A DNA stretch of 64,000 bases from Adineta steineri (lineage: Eukaryota; Rotifera; Eurotatoria; Adinetida; Adinetidae). Location of the stretch: the NCBI GenBank assembly GCA_905250115.1, contig CAJNOI010000059.1, forward strand, positions 310,001-374,000. Direction: 5' to 3'. The notes beneath the pieces are model-generated. The model had not been told where the DNA came from and made no database searches. It worked only from the letters and a program-made list of their open reading frames with translations. Below, in pieces: positions 51,401 to 63,640 of this stretch; position 1 is the stretch's first letter; each line of letters starts with the position of its first letter. Both the position numbers and the translations under genes were made by a program.

Positions 51401-52297
51401 AATAGCTATATCATAATTGAACACCTGTAATACTATATTGTATATTATTATTTAATCTTACATCATTCATTTGATTGTGTGTATAATCAAATGCTAAATG
51501 TTTTGAATATCCTACAGCGTTTATGCGAATGTGTTATATAGGATAACTAAGTATTGGTCAATTCTAAGATGAACACACATGGTGGTTAATATGCTCGTGT
51601 AGTATTCATTATTCATTTACATAAGGAGATTGAATTAGTTTGTGTGCATCACGTTATACTAAGTGCTAATCAAGAACGAATGCATCACAGTATAGTTTGT
51701 TGACGGACTATCTATCGTCGTTTTTCTCGGCTTCATGCATACCAGCGAAACATAGACTACCGAAGGAAATTGATTCTCTATGCCTTCGAGCGTAATAGAA
51801 AGAAAAAGAAATGTCAGTCTTCAAATAAAAAAAAATAAAAGAAATGACGATATTCCGTTGAAATGAACAATATAGTACTTCTTTTCTTTCTTTTTTTTCT
51901 TCTTCTTCTTCTTCTTCTATTTCTGTTGCGATAAAAAAAACTGTTCATTTTCTCTCACGATACTGGAAGTAGAAAAAGAAAAATAATATTACTATTCAAC
52001 GGATCGTCTTTCTTTGTTCCATTAATAAACGAGAACGAAAAGAACGAGAAAAAGAGAGCAAGAAAAGAAAAACGAGTGTTTTTCCTCTATATATCTTCTC
52101 GCCTATCTCATCTTAGTTGTTACTCGTACAACAGAATTACACACAATTATTGTTGTGATTATTCTTTCTTTTATTCTTTGACATATACATAGATAACACT
52201 GATTTGTAATTATTTGTCAATAAGTATGTATACAAATAGAGATTTATAAAAAACAAGAATCGTTAATCTAGATTAATATCTTGATTTTCTTCTAGTT
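48474..52297. other. Gene-free interval
   Basis: About 3.8 kb, very AT-rich, with no coding frame of quality. A TTC microsatellite (51,881-51,918) and purine/pyrimidine-rich blocks (about 51,780-52,110) lie shortly before the next gene and probably form part of its promoter or 5'UTR. Confidence 0.4.
51881..51918. repeat. TTC microsatellite
   Basis: A run of TTC units with a T-rich start, purely pyrimidine on the plus strand, sits 380 bp before the next ATG. Confidence 0.75.
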
Positions 52298-54110
52298 ATG
52301 AAATTAACGGATTCGTTTTATTACGAAGAAACACGTGGTCAATGTGGTCGTAAATTATTACGTGAAATTGGCGAAGAACGTCGAACAAAAATTCGTTTAT
52401 ATGCATATGAAAGTTGGCCAAAACCAGCTTTGATTTCACAATGGACAATTAAAACAGTCTGGTGGTCAAAAACAAAATGTCAAATTATTGAACAGCTAGG
52501 CCATCGAACAAATATTACAAAGTATGTTTATTGTCGTATTTGTTTTTCTTCTTGTTCTAAGGCGATCAACAATGAATTAAAGATGAAGATGTATGCAATT
52601 ATTTTTGATTTTTATTCCCGAAGCAATTACTACCGATTTTCGTTTCAATGTACGAGGAAAATCTTTATAACTGCATATAAAAAAACGACTTGACATTCGA
52701 AAATAGAAAATAATGTTTCTTGCAGAAAAAAATTAGATGTATAATAAAGACACTCTTACATATATAATGAGTTTAATTGAGCATTCAATAGCACGTTGGA
52801 CTTTCTAAACTATTGATAATTTCCATCTGCATATATATGTATATATGTCTTGGAAAGATCGATAATTAGTCGCGTTACTCGACATAGAATGTATGTGTGA
52901 CAGGCAACATGAGCGTATGTTACATCGGTGAGAACAGGACGAGGTCAGCTCTTCTGTTTTATATTTATACATAATGACAATAACATGCAAAGTATAAGAA
53001 ATAATCATCAGTTTTTTTGTTCAAGTACAAATACGATTATATGACATAACGTGTCCTATGCATATATTCATCAGTGTGATTGACAGACAACCACCATATT
53101 TCTATAGTTCGTCATATGAGAATTAGAAAAGAGAATAAGATTTTTTCTTTTCTGACAGTATAGAAATATATGTTAGCATCGTATCTTGTTTCTCAAACTG
53201 CGATAGAAGAATATTTATTTATACTAAAATGATCAGCGACCGAAGAAAAAATTCATCTTCGCATCGTCATCTATTAATCGAATTAGAAATGTGCATGAGT
53301 GCATTTTCTGGTTGATGACTAATTTAATTCGACCCGTAATTGTAAATGTTCGTGTATTCAATAGAGAAAAAGGAAATGAGAGTGATGGTCAATTTTTTAT
53401 TATTTTATTTCATCATAGAACCATTATTATTAGTAAAAAATGTAATAGACGGACGTATACAGGAAGGAGACATTAACATGCTGTGATCTAGTACTTTTAA
53501 TGAGTTTGATATTACAAAGATAAAATGTTTTTATGACTAGACAACATATAGAATCAAAGCAAGTTACACATATTGTAAGAAAGTATAAGCAATGACAGCC
53601 GTGCAACAAAACCATCGTAGATATAAATATATTGTTTATTTATGTTTCTCAGTAGGATATTAAACCTCGATAAACTTATCGAGTGTATGTTTAAAAATAA
53701 AAAAATCTATTTCTATATACTGAATGATAATGAATGCACTCTATTAACATAAATAAGTGGCAAATTTTATATGAATATTTATTAACTTATTGTTACATAA
53801 AAATCTTTTTTTTTCGTCTAGAGGCCATATGAAATGTTTGGGTAATGGTCGGTTGGAAATAACTGGACAATTTCAACGTCATACTGATGCTTGTTTTCGT
53901 CTTGTTCTATCATCACAAGTAACAGATGATGATGTAACTGATCGTTATATATTATCAGGAGATCTTGAACTCGGTGATACAAAAGATACAATGCAACAAA
54001 GTCATTTTGCTGTAGTCAAGTATGAACAAAAACAATATCATCAACATAAACATACTGTTAATGATTATTATATGAAAGCACGTCGTTTATTATTGCTCGG
54101 TTGTGTATAA
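52298..54110 (+). CDS. Unrecognised two-exon protein (170 aa)
   Basis: Exons 52298-52521 and 53822-54110, with phases that join exactly (AA|A). The intron is 1.3 kb. A strong acceptor (TTTTCTTCTAG) ends only two bases before the ATG, so the mRNA start is almost certainly produced by splicing. The protein begins MKLTDSFYYEETRGQCGRK and has LLREIGEERRTKIRLYAYES, then WPKPALISQW and WWSKTKCQIIEQLG. In exon 2 it has MKCLGNGRLEITGQFQRH and DRYILSGDLELGDTKD. It is compact, mixed alpha/beta in character and has no signal peptide or membrane span. I do not recognise it. The even domain-like composition, without low-complexity sequence, argues that it is a real conserved protein. Confidence 0.6.
52522..53821 (+). 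other. Intron of the 170-residue protein gene
   Basis: This 1.3 kb intron (AA|GTATGT to CGTCTAG|A) is AT-rich. Short frames on both strands inside it have no support. Confidence 0.5.
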
Positions 54111-54961
54111 CTAACATAGTTGACTTTCTTTTTTTTTCTTCAATCGACAGTGACCATTATCAGTGCTTTTTCTACTAGTCATTATTTCGTTTTTCTTTAT
54201 TGTCTATTTGTGTTGTGGTCGATTTACGAATAATCATCTGTGTTTTTTTTGTTTTCATCAAATCTAAATAGATAAATATATGCATAGATGGTTGATGTTA
54301 AAGAGACGAAATAATATTAAAAATTTAAATTATGAAAGCTATCATATTACATCTCAAGTATTTGCTATTTTAAGATAGATTTACGTCTTTCACATGCTAT
54401 ATATATACCAAAAACATATCTGTTATCACTGTAATATTATGAAACAATATACACTTCTTTATCTTTCAATAATTAAAAATTTTAATTTGTTTCTATATAA
54501 TATCATTACAAATATCTTTTTACGGTTCTTCTTCTCACCGTAGATCTTTTGAACAGCTATTGGTAATAGTCAACAATAATTGTAGATATATTATTGAACG
54601 ATTTGTTTGTTTGCGAAGAAATACTTCTTGTCGGATCTTGAACATATAATTTATATTATATTCACACACGGGATCAATCCATAGATGTCACTCTGTAACA
54701 AACTACATTTGACATACTTTTCTGTATAATTTCTAAAATATGAAAAACTAATTATTTTTATTCAAATTTTTACTTCAATTTTCAATATTTATATTTAACA
54801 AAGAAAAAACAAAGAGTCTATATTAAAAATTTAATTGGTTAAATAAAGAAGTGTGTCATTCTCGGCCAACAACCACTGTACCAGTCATAGAAAATTTCGT
54901 TCTCTTTTCTTAGTAGAAAGTAGAAGAAATTTTTTAAATTTTAGCACCTTATTCTATTATC

Positions 54962-56628
54962 ATGGGTCTTGGTGGTAGTAATTTAAAAATACCAGGTGGT
55001 GGTAGTGAAGGTTTTCATGTTCTTCGTGTACAAGATGGTTCACCTGGTCATAAAGCTGGATTAGAAGCATATTTTGATTTTATTGTTAGTATCAATGGTA
55101 TTCGACTTGATACAGATAATGATAGATTTAAAGAAGTATTAAAAGAAAATGTTGGTAAACCTGTAGAATTACTTGTTTATAGTAGTAAAACACAAACAGT
55201 GCGACAATTAACATTAATTCCACATGAAAATTGGGGTGGTCAAGTATGAATATATTTCGGTTTAATATATATATAAAATCTTATTTTCTTCTTCTAATTA
55301 GGGTTTACTTGGTTTAAGTATTCGTTTTTGTACATTTGATAAAGCAAATGAAAATGTTTGGCATGTCCTTGATGTTCAACAACATTCACCAGCAGCTTTA
55401 GCAGGTTTACGTTCGCATACTGATTATATGATTGGAGCTGATACATTATTAAATGATGCGGAAGATTTATTTACATTAATTGAAAGTAATGAAGGAAAAC
55501 CTCTTAAACTCTATGTTTATAATAGTGAAAGTGATATGACACGTGAAATAACTCTTACACCAAATGTTGGATGGGGTGGAGAAGGTAGTTTAGGTTGTGG
55601 TATTGGTTATGGTTATCTTCATCGAATACCAATTCGAACAGCTAGTTCACCACCAATTACTAAACCACATTTACCACCGAATCCATTAGATGTTAATAGT
55701 ACTGGTAATAATGCTGATAAAACTTCATTACTTTCAACAATACCATCATCAAATGTTAATGGAGGAGCAAATATGAATTTTACATTGCAACCTGCTAATA
55801 TGCCACCAATAACAGTAGCAATGCCAAATTTATTTGTTCCACCACCGGTTAATACAAACACAACAGCAACAAATGAAACAATGTCAACATCAAATATTGG
55901 ATTTCAACCAACATTGTCAACAACAAATGTTGAAAGTCAACCAACAATGTCAACTACAAATGATCCAAGTCAATTTGCTAAGTATGTTAAAAAAACTTCT
56001 GTTTCATCAAGTTTTTATTTTATTTTATATTATATTAAGATATTTTGGTGATATGACACTAAACCAAACATCATCAAACATTGGAACAACAAATGCTCCA
56101 TCGAATTCCACAAATTTTGTTCCTACATTCACTAACAATCAATATCCAACTCCTCCTATACCTTCATCTTTTCCTCAGCAACAATCAATAAGTCCACGTC
56201 CAAATGATCAATTCCCATCTCCTATTCCTCCTCCAGCAATGCCTCCATATAATTTTGCAGCACCCAATCCTCAACAACAACAACAACACTATCAACAGCA
56301 ACAACAACAACAACAATACCAACAACAACCACCACAGCAATATTTTCAACCAGTTCCTCCAACATTATTTGGCGATTCCCAACAACAGCAACAACAACCA
56401 CCTTTTCAATTCAATCCTGCCTTTAATACATATCCAAATAATTTTCCAGTTCCACCACCTCCCTCTGTCCAACAAACATCACGTGCATCACCATTTGCCA
56501 ATGATCAACATGGTCATTCACATGATCACGATGCAGGTGGACATGGACATAGTCATGATCATGATGCAGGTCATGGACATAGTCACGATCATAGTGGTGG
56601 CGGCCATGGTCATAGTCATGATTATTAA
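54962..56628 (+). CDS. GORASP2: GRASP55/65 Golgi reassembly-stacking protein with His-rich tail (516 aa)
   Basis: This is a peripheral Golgi protein that tethers cisternae through its tandem PDZ-like GRASP domains. Exons 54962-55243, 55302-55981, 56040-56628 (introns of 58 bp each). It starts [20 protein letters not shown], with Gly2 for myristoylation. PDZ1 covers about residues 15-94 ([18 protein letters not shown]). PDZ2 covers about 95-200 ([38 protein letters not shown]). H19 and C104 match the GRASP55 His18/Cys103 pair reported to coordinate zinc with Golgin-45. The C-terminal half is the usual Pro/Ser/Gln-rich regulatory region, here with long Gln runs. It ends in an unusual repeated HGHSHDHD segment of about 40 residues. 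An acceptor (TTTTAG) lies 17 bases before the ATG. Confidence 0.95.
56269..56410 (+). repeat. CAA/CAG run (polyglutamine) in the GRASP gene
   Basis: CAA-rich triplets encode Gln runs interrupted by His, Tyr and Pro. They are part of the disordered tail, and length variation between alleles is likely. Confidence 0.75.
56505..56625 (+). repeat. Tandem repeat encoding the HGHSHDHD tail
   Basis: About three tandem units of CATGGACATAGTCATGATCA type encode alternating His with Gly, Ser and Asp. The unit is 27-33 bp and the repeat stays in frame to the stop codon. Confidence 0.75.
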
Positions 56629-57009
56629 TAGTTAATGTCTCATCTTTTAAAAAAAGCATGCTTATTCCTATTTAGTTCTCATTTGGGTTCAGTGCAGTTT
56701 AGTATACTATTGTTTATTTATTTAAAGTGAACTATTATTAACTTTTTCTGCTTTTATCGTTCTCAAGCTAGATTTATGTCTATTAGGAAACAAAATTCTC
56801 TTTTTCTTCTTGTTTTTTCTTTCTTCGATCATATTTGTTTGTTTTTATTGTTATCCTATTAATCGTTATTAAGTTTTAAAAAAGCAACAACATAAAATAT
56901 TTTCTTTGTTTTCTTTTAAGATCTCTTTCTCTCAATATGTATACATATGAAATAGAATAGAAAAATCACATAAAACTAACAATGTTAATATTTAATTAAA
57001 AGTATTTCC

Positions 57010-60000
57010 ATGGTCGACAATCCTGATAAATTATGTACAATTTGTTTACGTAAATTTGCTTCTTTACTAAAATATGATGAATCAATATGGAAAAAACAAA
57101 TTGAACAATGTATTGATCAAATATATCAAGAAGAAAAAGGTCAATCAACATTAAATGATCAACGAAAACGAAAATACCATCGAACCGATGAAGAAAACAT
57201 CACTCTACCAACAAATTTTAGTATCTATGAGGTAAGATTTCTCTTGTAAATGAATTTATTTTTCAATAATATCACTGAAAAATCATAAAATATAGTTCTG
57301 AATCAGTAAATTTCACAAGTACTCTTCGACACAGAATGACTCTTGTGTACTATAGGTTAAGTACGTATGATTAACATATCCACCCTCAAGATTTGCCCTA
57401 TTAAAAAATACATTGCGAAAGCTATTTCGATTAGTTTTGTAGAAGATGTATTGTTGAGCATGCTTATATTTATGATTTTAAATTTGTGAGAAGTACGATT
57501 GCTGTTTTTCTATTTCGCTAATTCATCTCTTATACTAGATGTATTAATGAATTAAATATTATTATCTTCTAGGCACAATTTAAATCTATCAATCGATCTT
57601 CGTTTCTCGAACAATTTCTTCGCGGAATCTGTCCACTTAATTCCATACTATCTGAACGTCTTGCTAATTATTTAGTACGACATAATCAATTGAATGATTT
57701 CACTTTAACATTTTTCTCATCGGATATTACATGTTTGAAACGAATTGTATTGAACGTCAAATATCTTAGTCGATTACAATGTCACATGCTTAATCAACAT
57801 CCATATTTAACTGAACTTAAAATTATTTTTAAAGATACAAATTCTAATCGATCAAATAATACAACAAATGAATTATTTTATCAACATATATGTCCATCAA
57901 TAAATTCAAAATTTGAGGATATTTATACTGTATATGGTTCATTAATTTTACATCATTTATATTGTCGATTACAAACAGATTCAACTAGAGTATCTTTATC
58001 AAATCGATATTTATTTCAACGATCACCTACTCTATCTGAAGGATTTTCACATCAAAAATTATTAAATTCGATTTTAAATAGTTTACATCCATCGACATTT
58101 GAACGTTTAAAAATACTTAATATTGCTCATTATAAATTTTTTGCTGCTTATCATTCAACTGGTACACGAAAACATTCTCTTGCTGACATGTCACCTTTGA
58201 CTAAATGGTAAGTTAAATCATAATAATATATTCGTTCATCAAAACTTTAAGTCGAACTCTAAATGCTGTGAGAATATTTTATGAGTGTAATTCAGGCTTG
58301 GTACTATAGGTTCAGAGACACATTTGATCTGATAAAATAGTGATTGGACAGAACGTCGCACGGGTAAAACATCGCAGGCGTATGGCTTGGTGAGAGTGAG
58401 GGCGAAAATCTGTGTGAGGATACATCGAATATCCACATACACTGTCCAACATCAAAAATTAACTAGCGATTCGTTTTGTACCCTGAAATGAGCTTCGACG
58501 TTCCGATTCCGTCAATAAAATGACTTATAATGTGAATATATAGATCGATTTCATTTGTATTCGGATCAAGAAAATAAGAGGATGGTTATACTTGAAAAGT
58601 CAAACCAATGAACATGAGTATTTTTTTCTTCTGAAGTCATATCATTGTATTTCCCGAAAGACTCTTAAATAAAAGATCTATTTTATCTATTCCGATAGTG
58701 CATATATGAATGAATTCAATTAGTCATTAGATATTATTAGAGCATACAGAAATAACTTTGAGTCTGAGTTTTTTGTCACTTTATAGAATATGATTCATAT
58801 AATGTCTGTCATACTTCTAGTGCATTTCTGGATTTCGTATCGACTATAATTGTTTTCATATAAGAACAGACATAAAAAGATATTAGTCTGTTCTTTTGAC
58901 ATACCATAACAAATTATAAACGTTACTATAAACATCATAAATTGGAAAATAGGTTGCCAAAGGGGTTTTGTAATAATTTCTTGTGTTAGAAAAAAACAAT
59001 TTATTTTTTCTTATATATTATCAAGATTCTTTTTTTTTATATTTTAAGTTCGACTAATTCTGCACCAATAATGACAACAACTGTAAATATTCTTCCAATA
59101 AATTTTCGTCTTATACTCAAATTTACAAATTTAACATCATTAAATATTAGTAATACTGATATCAAAAATCATTGCCTTGAAAATCTTATTGATTCATTAG
59201 AAAAATTAGATACACTTGATATATCATTATGTCGTTCAATAACCACATTTAATTGTCTATTAAAATTATCAACTAAATTAAAATGGTTAAATCTATATAA
59301 TTGTTCACTAATCTATCAAAAAGATCCAACAATTTATCAAATTTTATACGAATTAAAATCTCTTGAATATCTCGATATAAGTACTGATAATAATAATTCA
59401 ATCAATGATAAGGAATATGATATCAATAAATTTTTATTAGAAAAAAATTGTTTAGTAAATTTAAAACATTTAGATTTAAGTGGACAACAAAATATTTTAT
59501 CAAAATCTTTGTATGAATTTTTACTTTCTCATTCTAATTTACAATTTCTTGGTTTATTTTTAACACACGAAAAATATTGGAAATGTTTATTTGATTCAAC
59601 TGATTTATGTTATTCGAAATCACGTCAATATACATATGATTTACATGATATTATACCTTTAATTTTAACTGAAGATGATTTTAGTTTTCATGAAACATAT
59701 CTTATTGAATCATTAAAACGTTATTATGAACGAGCACATTTTGTACAGAAAATTCTTTATCATATTTTTTTTATCACACGTTCGTATCAATCGAAAAATC
59801 AAATAATTCTTATTGAACTTATTCTTCATACAATGTCAATACATCCAACTTTACAAACAGTTCAAATGGCATCAACAGCATGCATTTATAATTTAACTCG
59901 TACACCGTTAACTGAACATATTAATGTTAAATGTTTAGGAAAAATTGTTCAAGCAATAACGAATGTTATGGAATTATATCCTAATCAACAACAAGTAGGA

Positions 60001-63000
60001 CAAAAAAAAGTTTTTTTTATTATTTATAAGTTTATGTTGAACTTTTGATTTAGTTACAAAAAAATTGTCTATTAACATTATGTAGTGATCGAATTTTACA
60101 TGAACCAAATTTTAATTTTTATCTATTAGCATCATTAGTTATGAATACTTTACAAAATTATTCAGATTTAGCAATTGTACAACCGGGTGTTGCTATATTG
60201 GCTTTATTGACAACTAGGGTAAGGATATAATACAAATATCGATGACAAAAAACGAGATTATATACTTACTGGCTTCTCCCACTCAATTTTCTTTCGATTT
60301 GAATCTAGACTTAAATAAAGATATAGATCTAAATTCTTATCTCTTGCATCGGGAATCTGTCATAAAGAATATGTTATGAAAAATCGGTTTTTCTAACTTT
60401 TATATTCTGAAACAAGCGTTTGGATGTTGGTATATATTTAATTCTTTCCTAGATGTTATCGATAAATGGGCCTTTTACATTCGTAATTCAGTATTGAGTT
60501 ATTTTAGTTACTGTACTATATTTAGCTTATCTGAATTTATATGATCGATTATTTATAGTATCAATAGCTCTAATAGAAGACTTCCAAATAAAAATGAAAA
60601 TCATAAAATTGACTAACAAGTAACAAAGGTTATCAATAATGAAATCTATATATGATTTCCTATAACCCATTACTATTAATGTAAATTCAAAATTTATGTT
60701 ACATAATGTTTCCTATATAGTAACAAAAAGGTTCGAGATATATTTCCTATGCTGAACAAAATTTGTCATGTATTTCCGTGTAATCACTGTTATTATATTA
60801 CATATGATGTGATGAGAAAACGATCGGAAATCATTGTCGTTGACTCAGTTAACGCTCATATGATTACATAAAAAATCCGTACATTTTGTTGATGTAACAA
60901 ATAATCAATTAAGAATTGAAAAGCTATAGAAACTTCATAATTAGTGAGAGTGAGAGAACTATATTTTGATGAAAAGGAAACAAATTCTATTTTCACTACT
61001 TTTCCATTCAAAATAACGTTTACGTTCACAAAGAGCTTTTTGAAATTTAGTTTTATACAGAATGTTTTTTTCAATACGAATGTATATCCATTTTTAGGTG
61101 TTTTCTTGAGAAAATAATTTCGAACTGAGTTTACATATTATGGCGAAGTTAAACATTAATATGGTATTAAAGCACTGTTTGATCTGTCACTAAAATTTGT
61201 GATTATTGTTAAACTAAATAGCCTTTCTTTTTCACTAAAAAGTATTATTCTATACACTGCATCACTTCTATTAATAAGATTTGTTCATATTTTAACCTTC
61301 GAAAGCTTATCCTAATTTTCCAAATAACTTTATTATTAAAATAGTTTTCTATTATTTTAAGTTAACAATCGATGAATGTACACGACTGGGTTCTGCAACA
61401 AATTTACAACGTCTTAGTCAATTAATTGAACAACAAATAGATCGTTTACAAACAATGCATATCAGTCAAAATCATCAAATCAATGATACATCTGATCAAG
61501 AATCAAATGATCATCAACAATTAACAGGTGATGATACATTACGTTTTTGTTTAAGTCTTTTATGGAATTTAACTGATGAAAATCCTATTGTATGTGAACA
61601 TTTTATACATTCAATGGGTTTACAATTATATCAACGTCTTATTCATTTATTTTCATCGGATACAATTGTATTAACAAAAATTGTTGGATTATTAAGTAAT
61701 ATATCAGAAGTATCTCATTTAAGAATTTATTTATATTCTATTGATATTATAACATTAATGCAAAGATTTTTAACTGATGGAATTACTGATATAGCTTTTT
61801 CAGCAGGTGGTATTCTTGCACATCTTCTATTTGAACAAGTTAATCATGAAATTAATATAGAATTATGTGAAAATATGAGAAATGCTATTTTAAAATGGCA
61901 AAATCCTGATACGAATATGGTTACATACAGGTATGAAGATATAGAAATAATCATAGATATATTTCTAGTTCAAATATAAATTGATATGGATTTAGTTTTA
62001 TTCGATCACGTATAATGTTTTTTGAACAAAATAAGTTAATATACATTTGACAACTTATATTGACTTTTGTGTGATATTGCTAATCCCAAACATTTATGTT
62101 TGTCAATTCCTATATGCTTGAGCTTATACCTATCGCCATATATTTCTTTGCTTGTACATCGTGTGAAATAACAAATTAACTTAAGGAATGATTTTGTTAG
62201 TTTCTACAGAAAAATCGCTTATGTATACTTTAATATAATGTTATCTGTGAGTCAAATATATTTCACAAGTAAATGAAATGTGTTGAAATATTTTAGTGTA
62301 CTTGCACAATTAATACTTTATGAAACACTTAGGATCCTCATTTTGAATTTTGCAACTTATTCCGACACTTACCACATCGCACATCGTAGTATTTTATTAG
62401 ATCCTCAGAACTTTGGATAACCTTGTACAAAAAATAATGCTAATAAGATTTGTACGAGATAGAATTCAATGTTAATTGTGATTTTATTAGAAATCTCCTC
62501 GTCTAAACTATCTATAAAATTACGATATGAGGTAAATTGTAAATCATAGAAACTTTCATGACATCTACTTTTTCTTACGAAATCATTGACAAGACCATTT
62601 CAGACTTCCAAAAAAAAGTATTTTTAATGCATGTCTGATTGGACTGATTTTTGACTACTCATATTCTATTTCATTTGTTTTTGTACAATCGATTGACATT
62701 ATTTTTTAGGTCATTCAAACCATTTATACCATTACTTCATTGTACACAGATTCCAGTCGTACAATTATGGGCGATTTGGGCTATTCATCATGTTTGCAGC
62801 ACAGATCGTAAGTAGATAATATTGTTGAGAAAATATAAAAACTTTTTTTATTTTTTCAAAGGTGCACGATATAGTCGAATAATTCGTGAAGAAAACTTAT
62901 ATGATTTAATACAAAAAATATCTAATGATCAAATATCATTTGATCAATCAGATACATTTGTAATTCAATTGCTCAATTCAATTCTTCATCTTCTTAAACC

Positions 63001-63046
63001 ATATCGTTCAAAACATCATACGAATTCATCTGCTGTTGCAAGTTAA
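57010..63046 (+). CDS. ZYG11B: ZYG11/ZER1-family substrate receptor of the CUL2 ubiquitin ligase (939 aa)
   Basis: This family presents proteins with N-terminal glycine degrons to CUL2-RBX1-Elongin. Exons: 57010-57231, 57573-58207, 59049-59994, 60054-60218, 61362-61930, 62710-62807, 62862-63046. The N-terminal part (KLCTICLRKFASLLK, then GICPLNSILSERLANYLV) sits where the family has its VHL/CUL2 box. Leucine-rich repeats cover about residues 290-450 (LTSLNISNTDI, LDTLDISLC, LKHLDLSG). ARM repeats fill the C-terminal half (QMASTACIYNLT, LQKNCLLTLCSDRIL, LLWNLTDENP, VQLWAIWAIHHVCS). Degron-pocket residues appear kept: W724/N725/D728 in LWNLTDE and N769/E772 in LLSNISEV. At 939 residues it is longer than human ZYG11B or ZER1 (about 750). 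I cannot decide between the two paralogues. Confidence 0.93.
58208..59048 (+). other. Intron 2 of the ZYG11/ZER1-like gene
   Basis: This 841-bp intron contains a slightly GC-richer patch near 58,340-58,420 but no frame, RNA or repeat I can support. Confidence 0.45.
60219..61361 (+). other. Intron 4 of the ZYG11/ZER1-like gene
   Basis: A 1.14 kb AT-rich intron between two ARM-coding exons (donor AGG|GTAAGG, acceptor TTTTAAG|TTAAC). No gene or element was recognised inside. Confidence 0.45.
61931..62709 (+). other. Intron 5 of the ZYG11/ZER1-like gene
   Basis: A 779-bp AT-rich intron, AG|GTATGA to TTTTTTAG|G, with nothing recognised inside. Confidence 0.45.
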
Positions 63047-63325
63047 ATACGAATTTCTTTATTATTCTTTTAAAAACAAATATTTACTCATGTTATTATA
63101 TTGTATACAGCACACAGTGAATAGAATATAGCTGTCAGTTGCTATTGTGATCTCATTTTTTGTCATTGTTTAGGATAAGTAATCCTGCATTTCACTGTTT
63201 CATAGTTATCTTTTTTTTTCAGTTTATCAGAAAAAAAACAAAAAACTTATGTATATATGCATATGTATATACTGATTAATTCAACCTAGCATTTCTATGT
63301 ATATTTGAAGTTTTCTTTTTTTTTC

Positions 63326-63327
63326 AG
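63326..63327 (+). promoter_or_regulatory. 3' splice site just upstream of the SmE start codon
   Basis: A long T-run followed by CAG ends 19 bases before the SmE ATG. Only about 280 bp separate this site from the stop codon of the ZYG11/ZER1-like gene. It is either the acceptor of a 5'UTR intron or a spliced-leader trans-splice site. The short spacing would suit a downstream cistron. Confidence 0.5.
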
Positions 63328-63346
63328 ATTACTTTTCTTCTTCATC

Positions 63347-63640
63347 ATGGCAACACGAGGTCCGCAAACAAAAGTTCAAAAAGTTATGGTTCAACCCATT
63401 AACTTAATCTTTCGATATTTACAAAATCGATCACGTATACAAGTCTGGTTATATGAACAAGCAACAACACGTATTGAAGGTTATATAATTGGTTTTGATG
63501 AATACATGAATCTTGTTTTGGATGATGCCGAAGAAATTTTAATAAAAAAAAATCAACGAAAGAAAATTGGAAGAATTTTACTTAAAGGTGATAATATTAG
63601 TTTAATTCAACAGATACAGACATCTGAAAAACATGCTTAA
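63347..63640 (+). CDS. SNRPE: Small nuclear ribonucleoprotein SmE (97 aa)
   Basis: This is a core Sm protein that forms the heptameric ring on U1, U2, U4 and U5 snRNAs in the spliceosome. Single coding exon. The start at [17 protein letters not shown] is fixed by the near-identical family N-terminus. The Sm1 motif ([31 protein letters not shown]) and the Sm2 motif ([14 protein letters not shown]) are both intact. The linker between them is slightly more basic (IKKNQRKK) than in animals generally. Length is that of the family (92 in human). The gene follows the ZYG11/ZER1-like gene at about 300 bp in the same direction. An AATAAA signal follows near 63,755. Confidence 0.97.
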   Translation: MATRGPQTKVQKVMVQPINLIFRYLQNRSRIQVWLYEQATTRIEGYIIGFDEYMNLVLDDAEEILIKKNQRKKIGRILLKGDNISLIQQIQTSEKHA

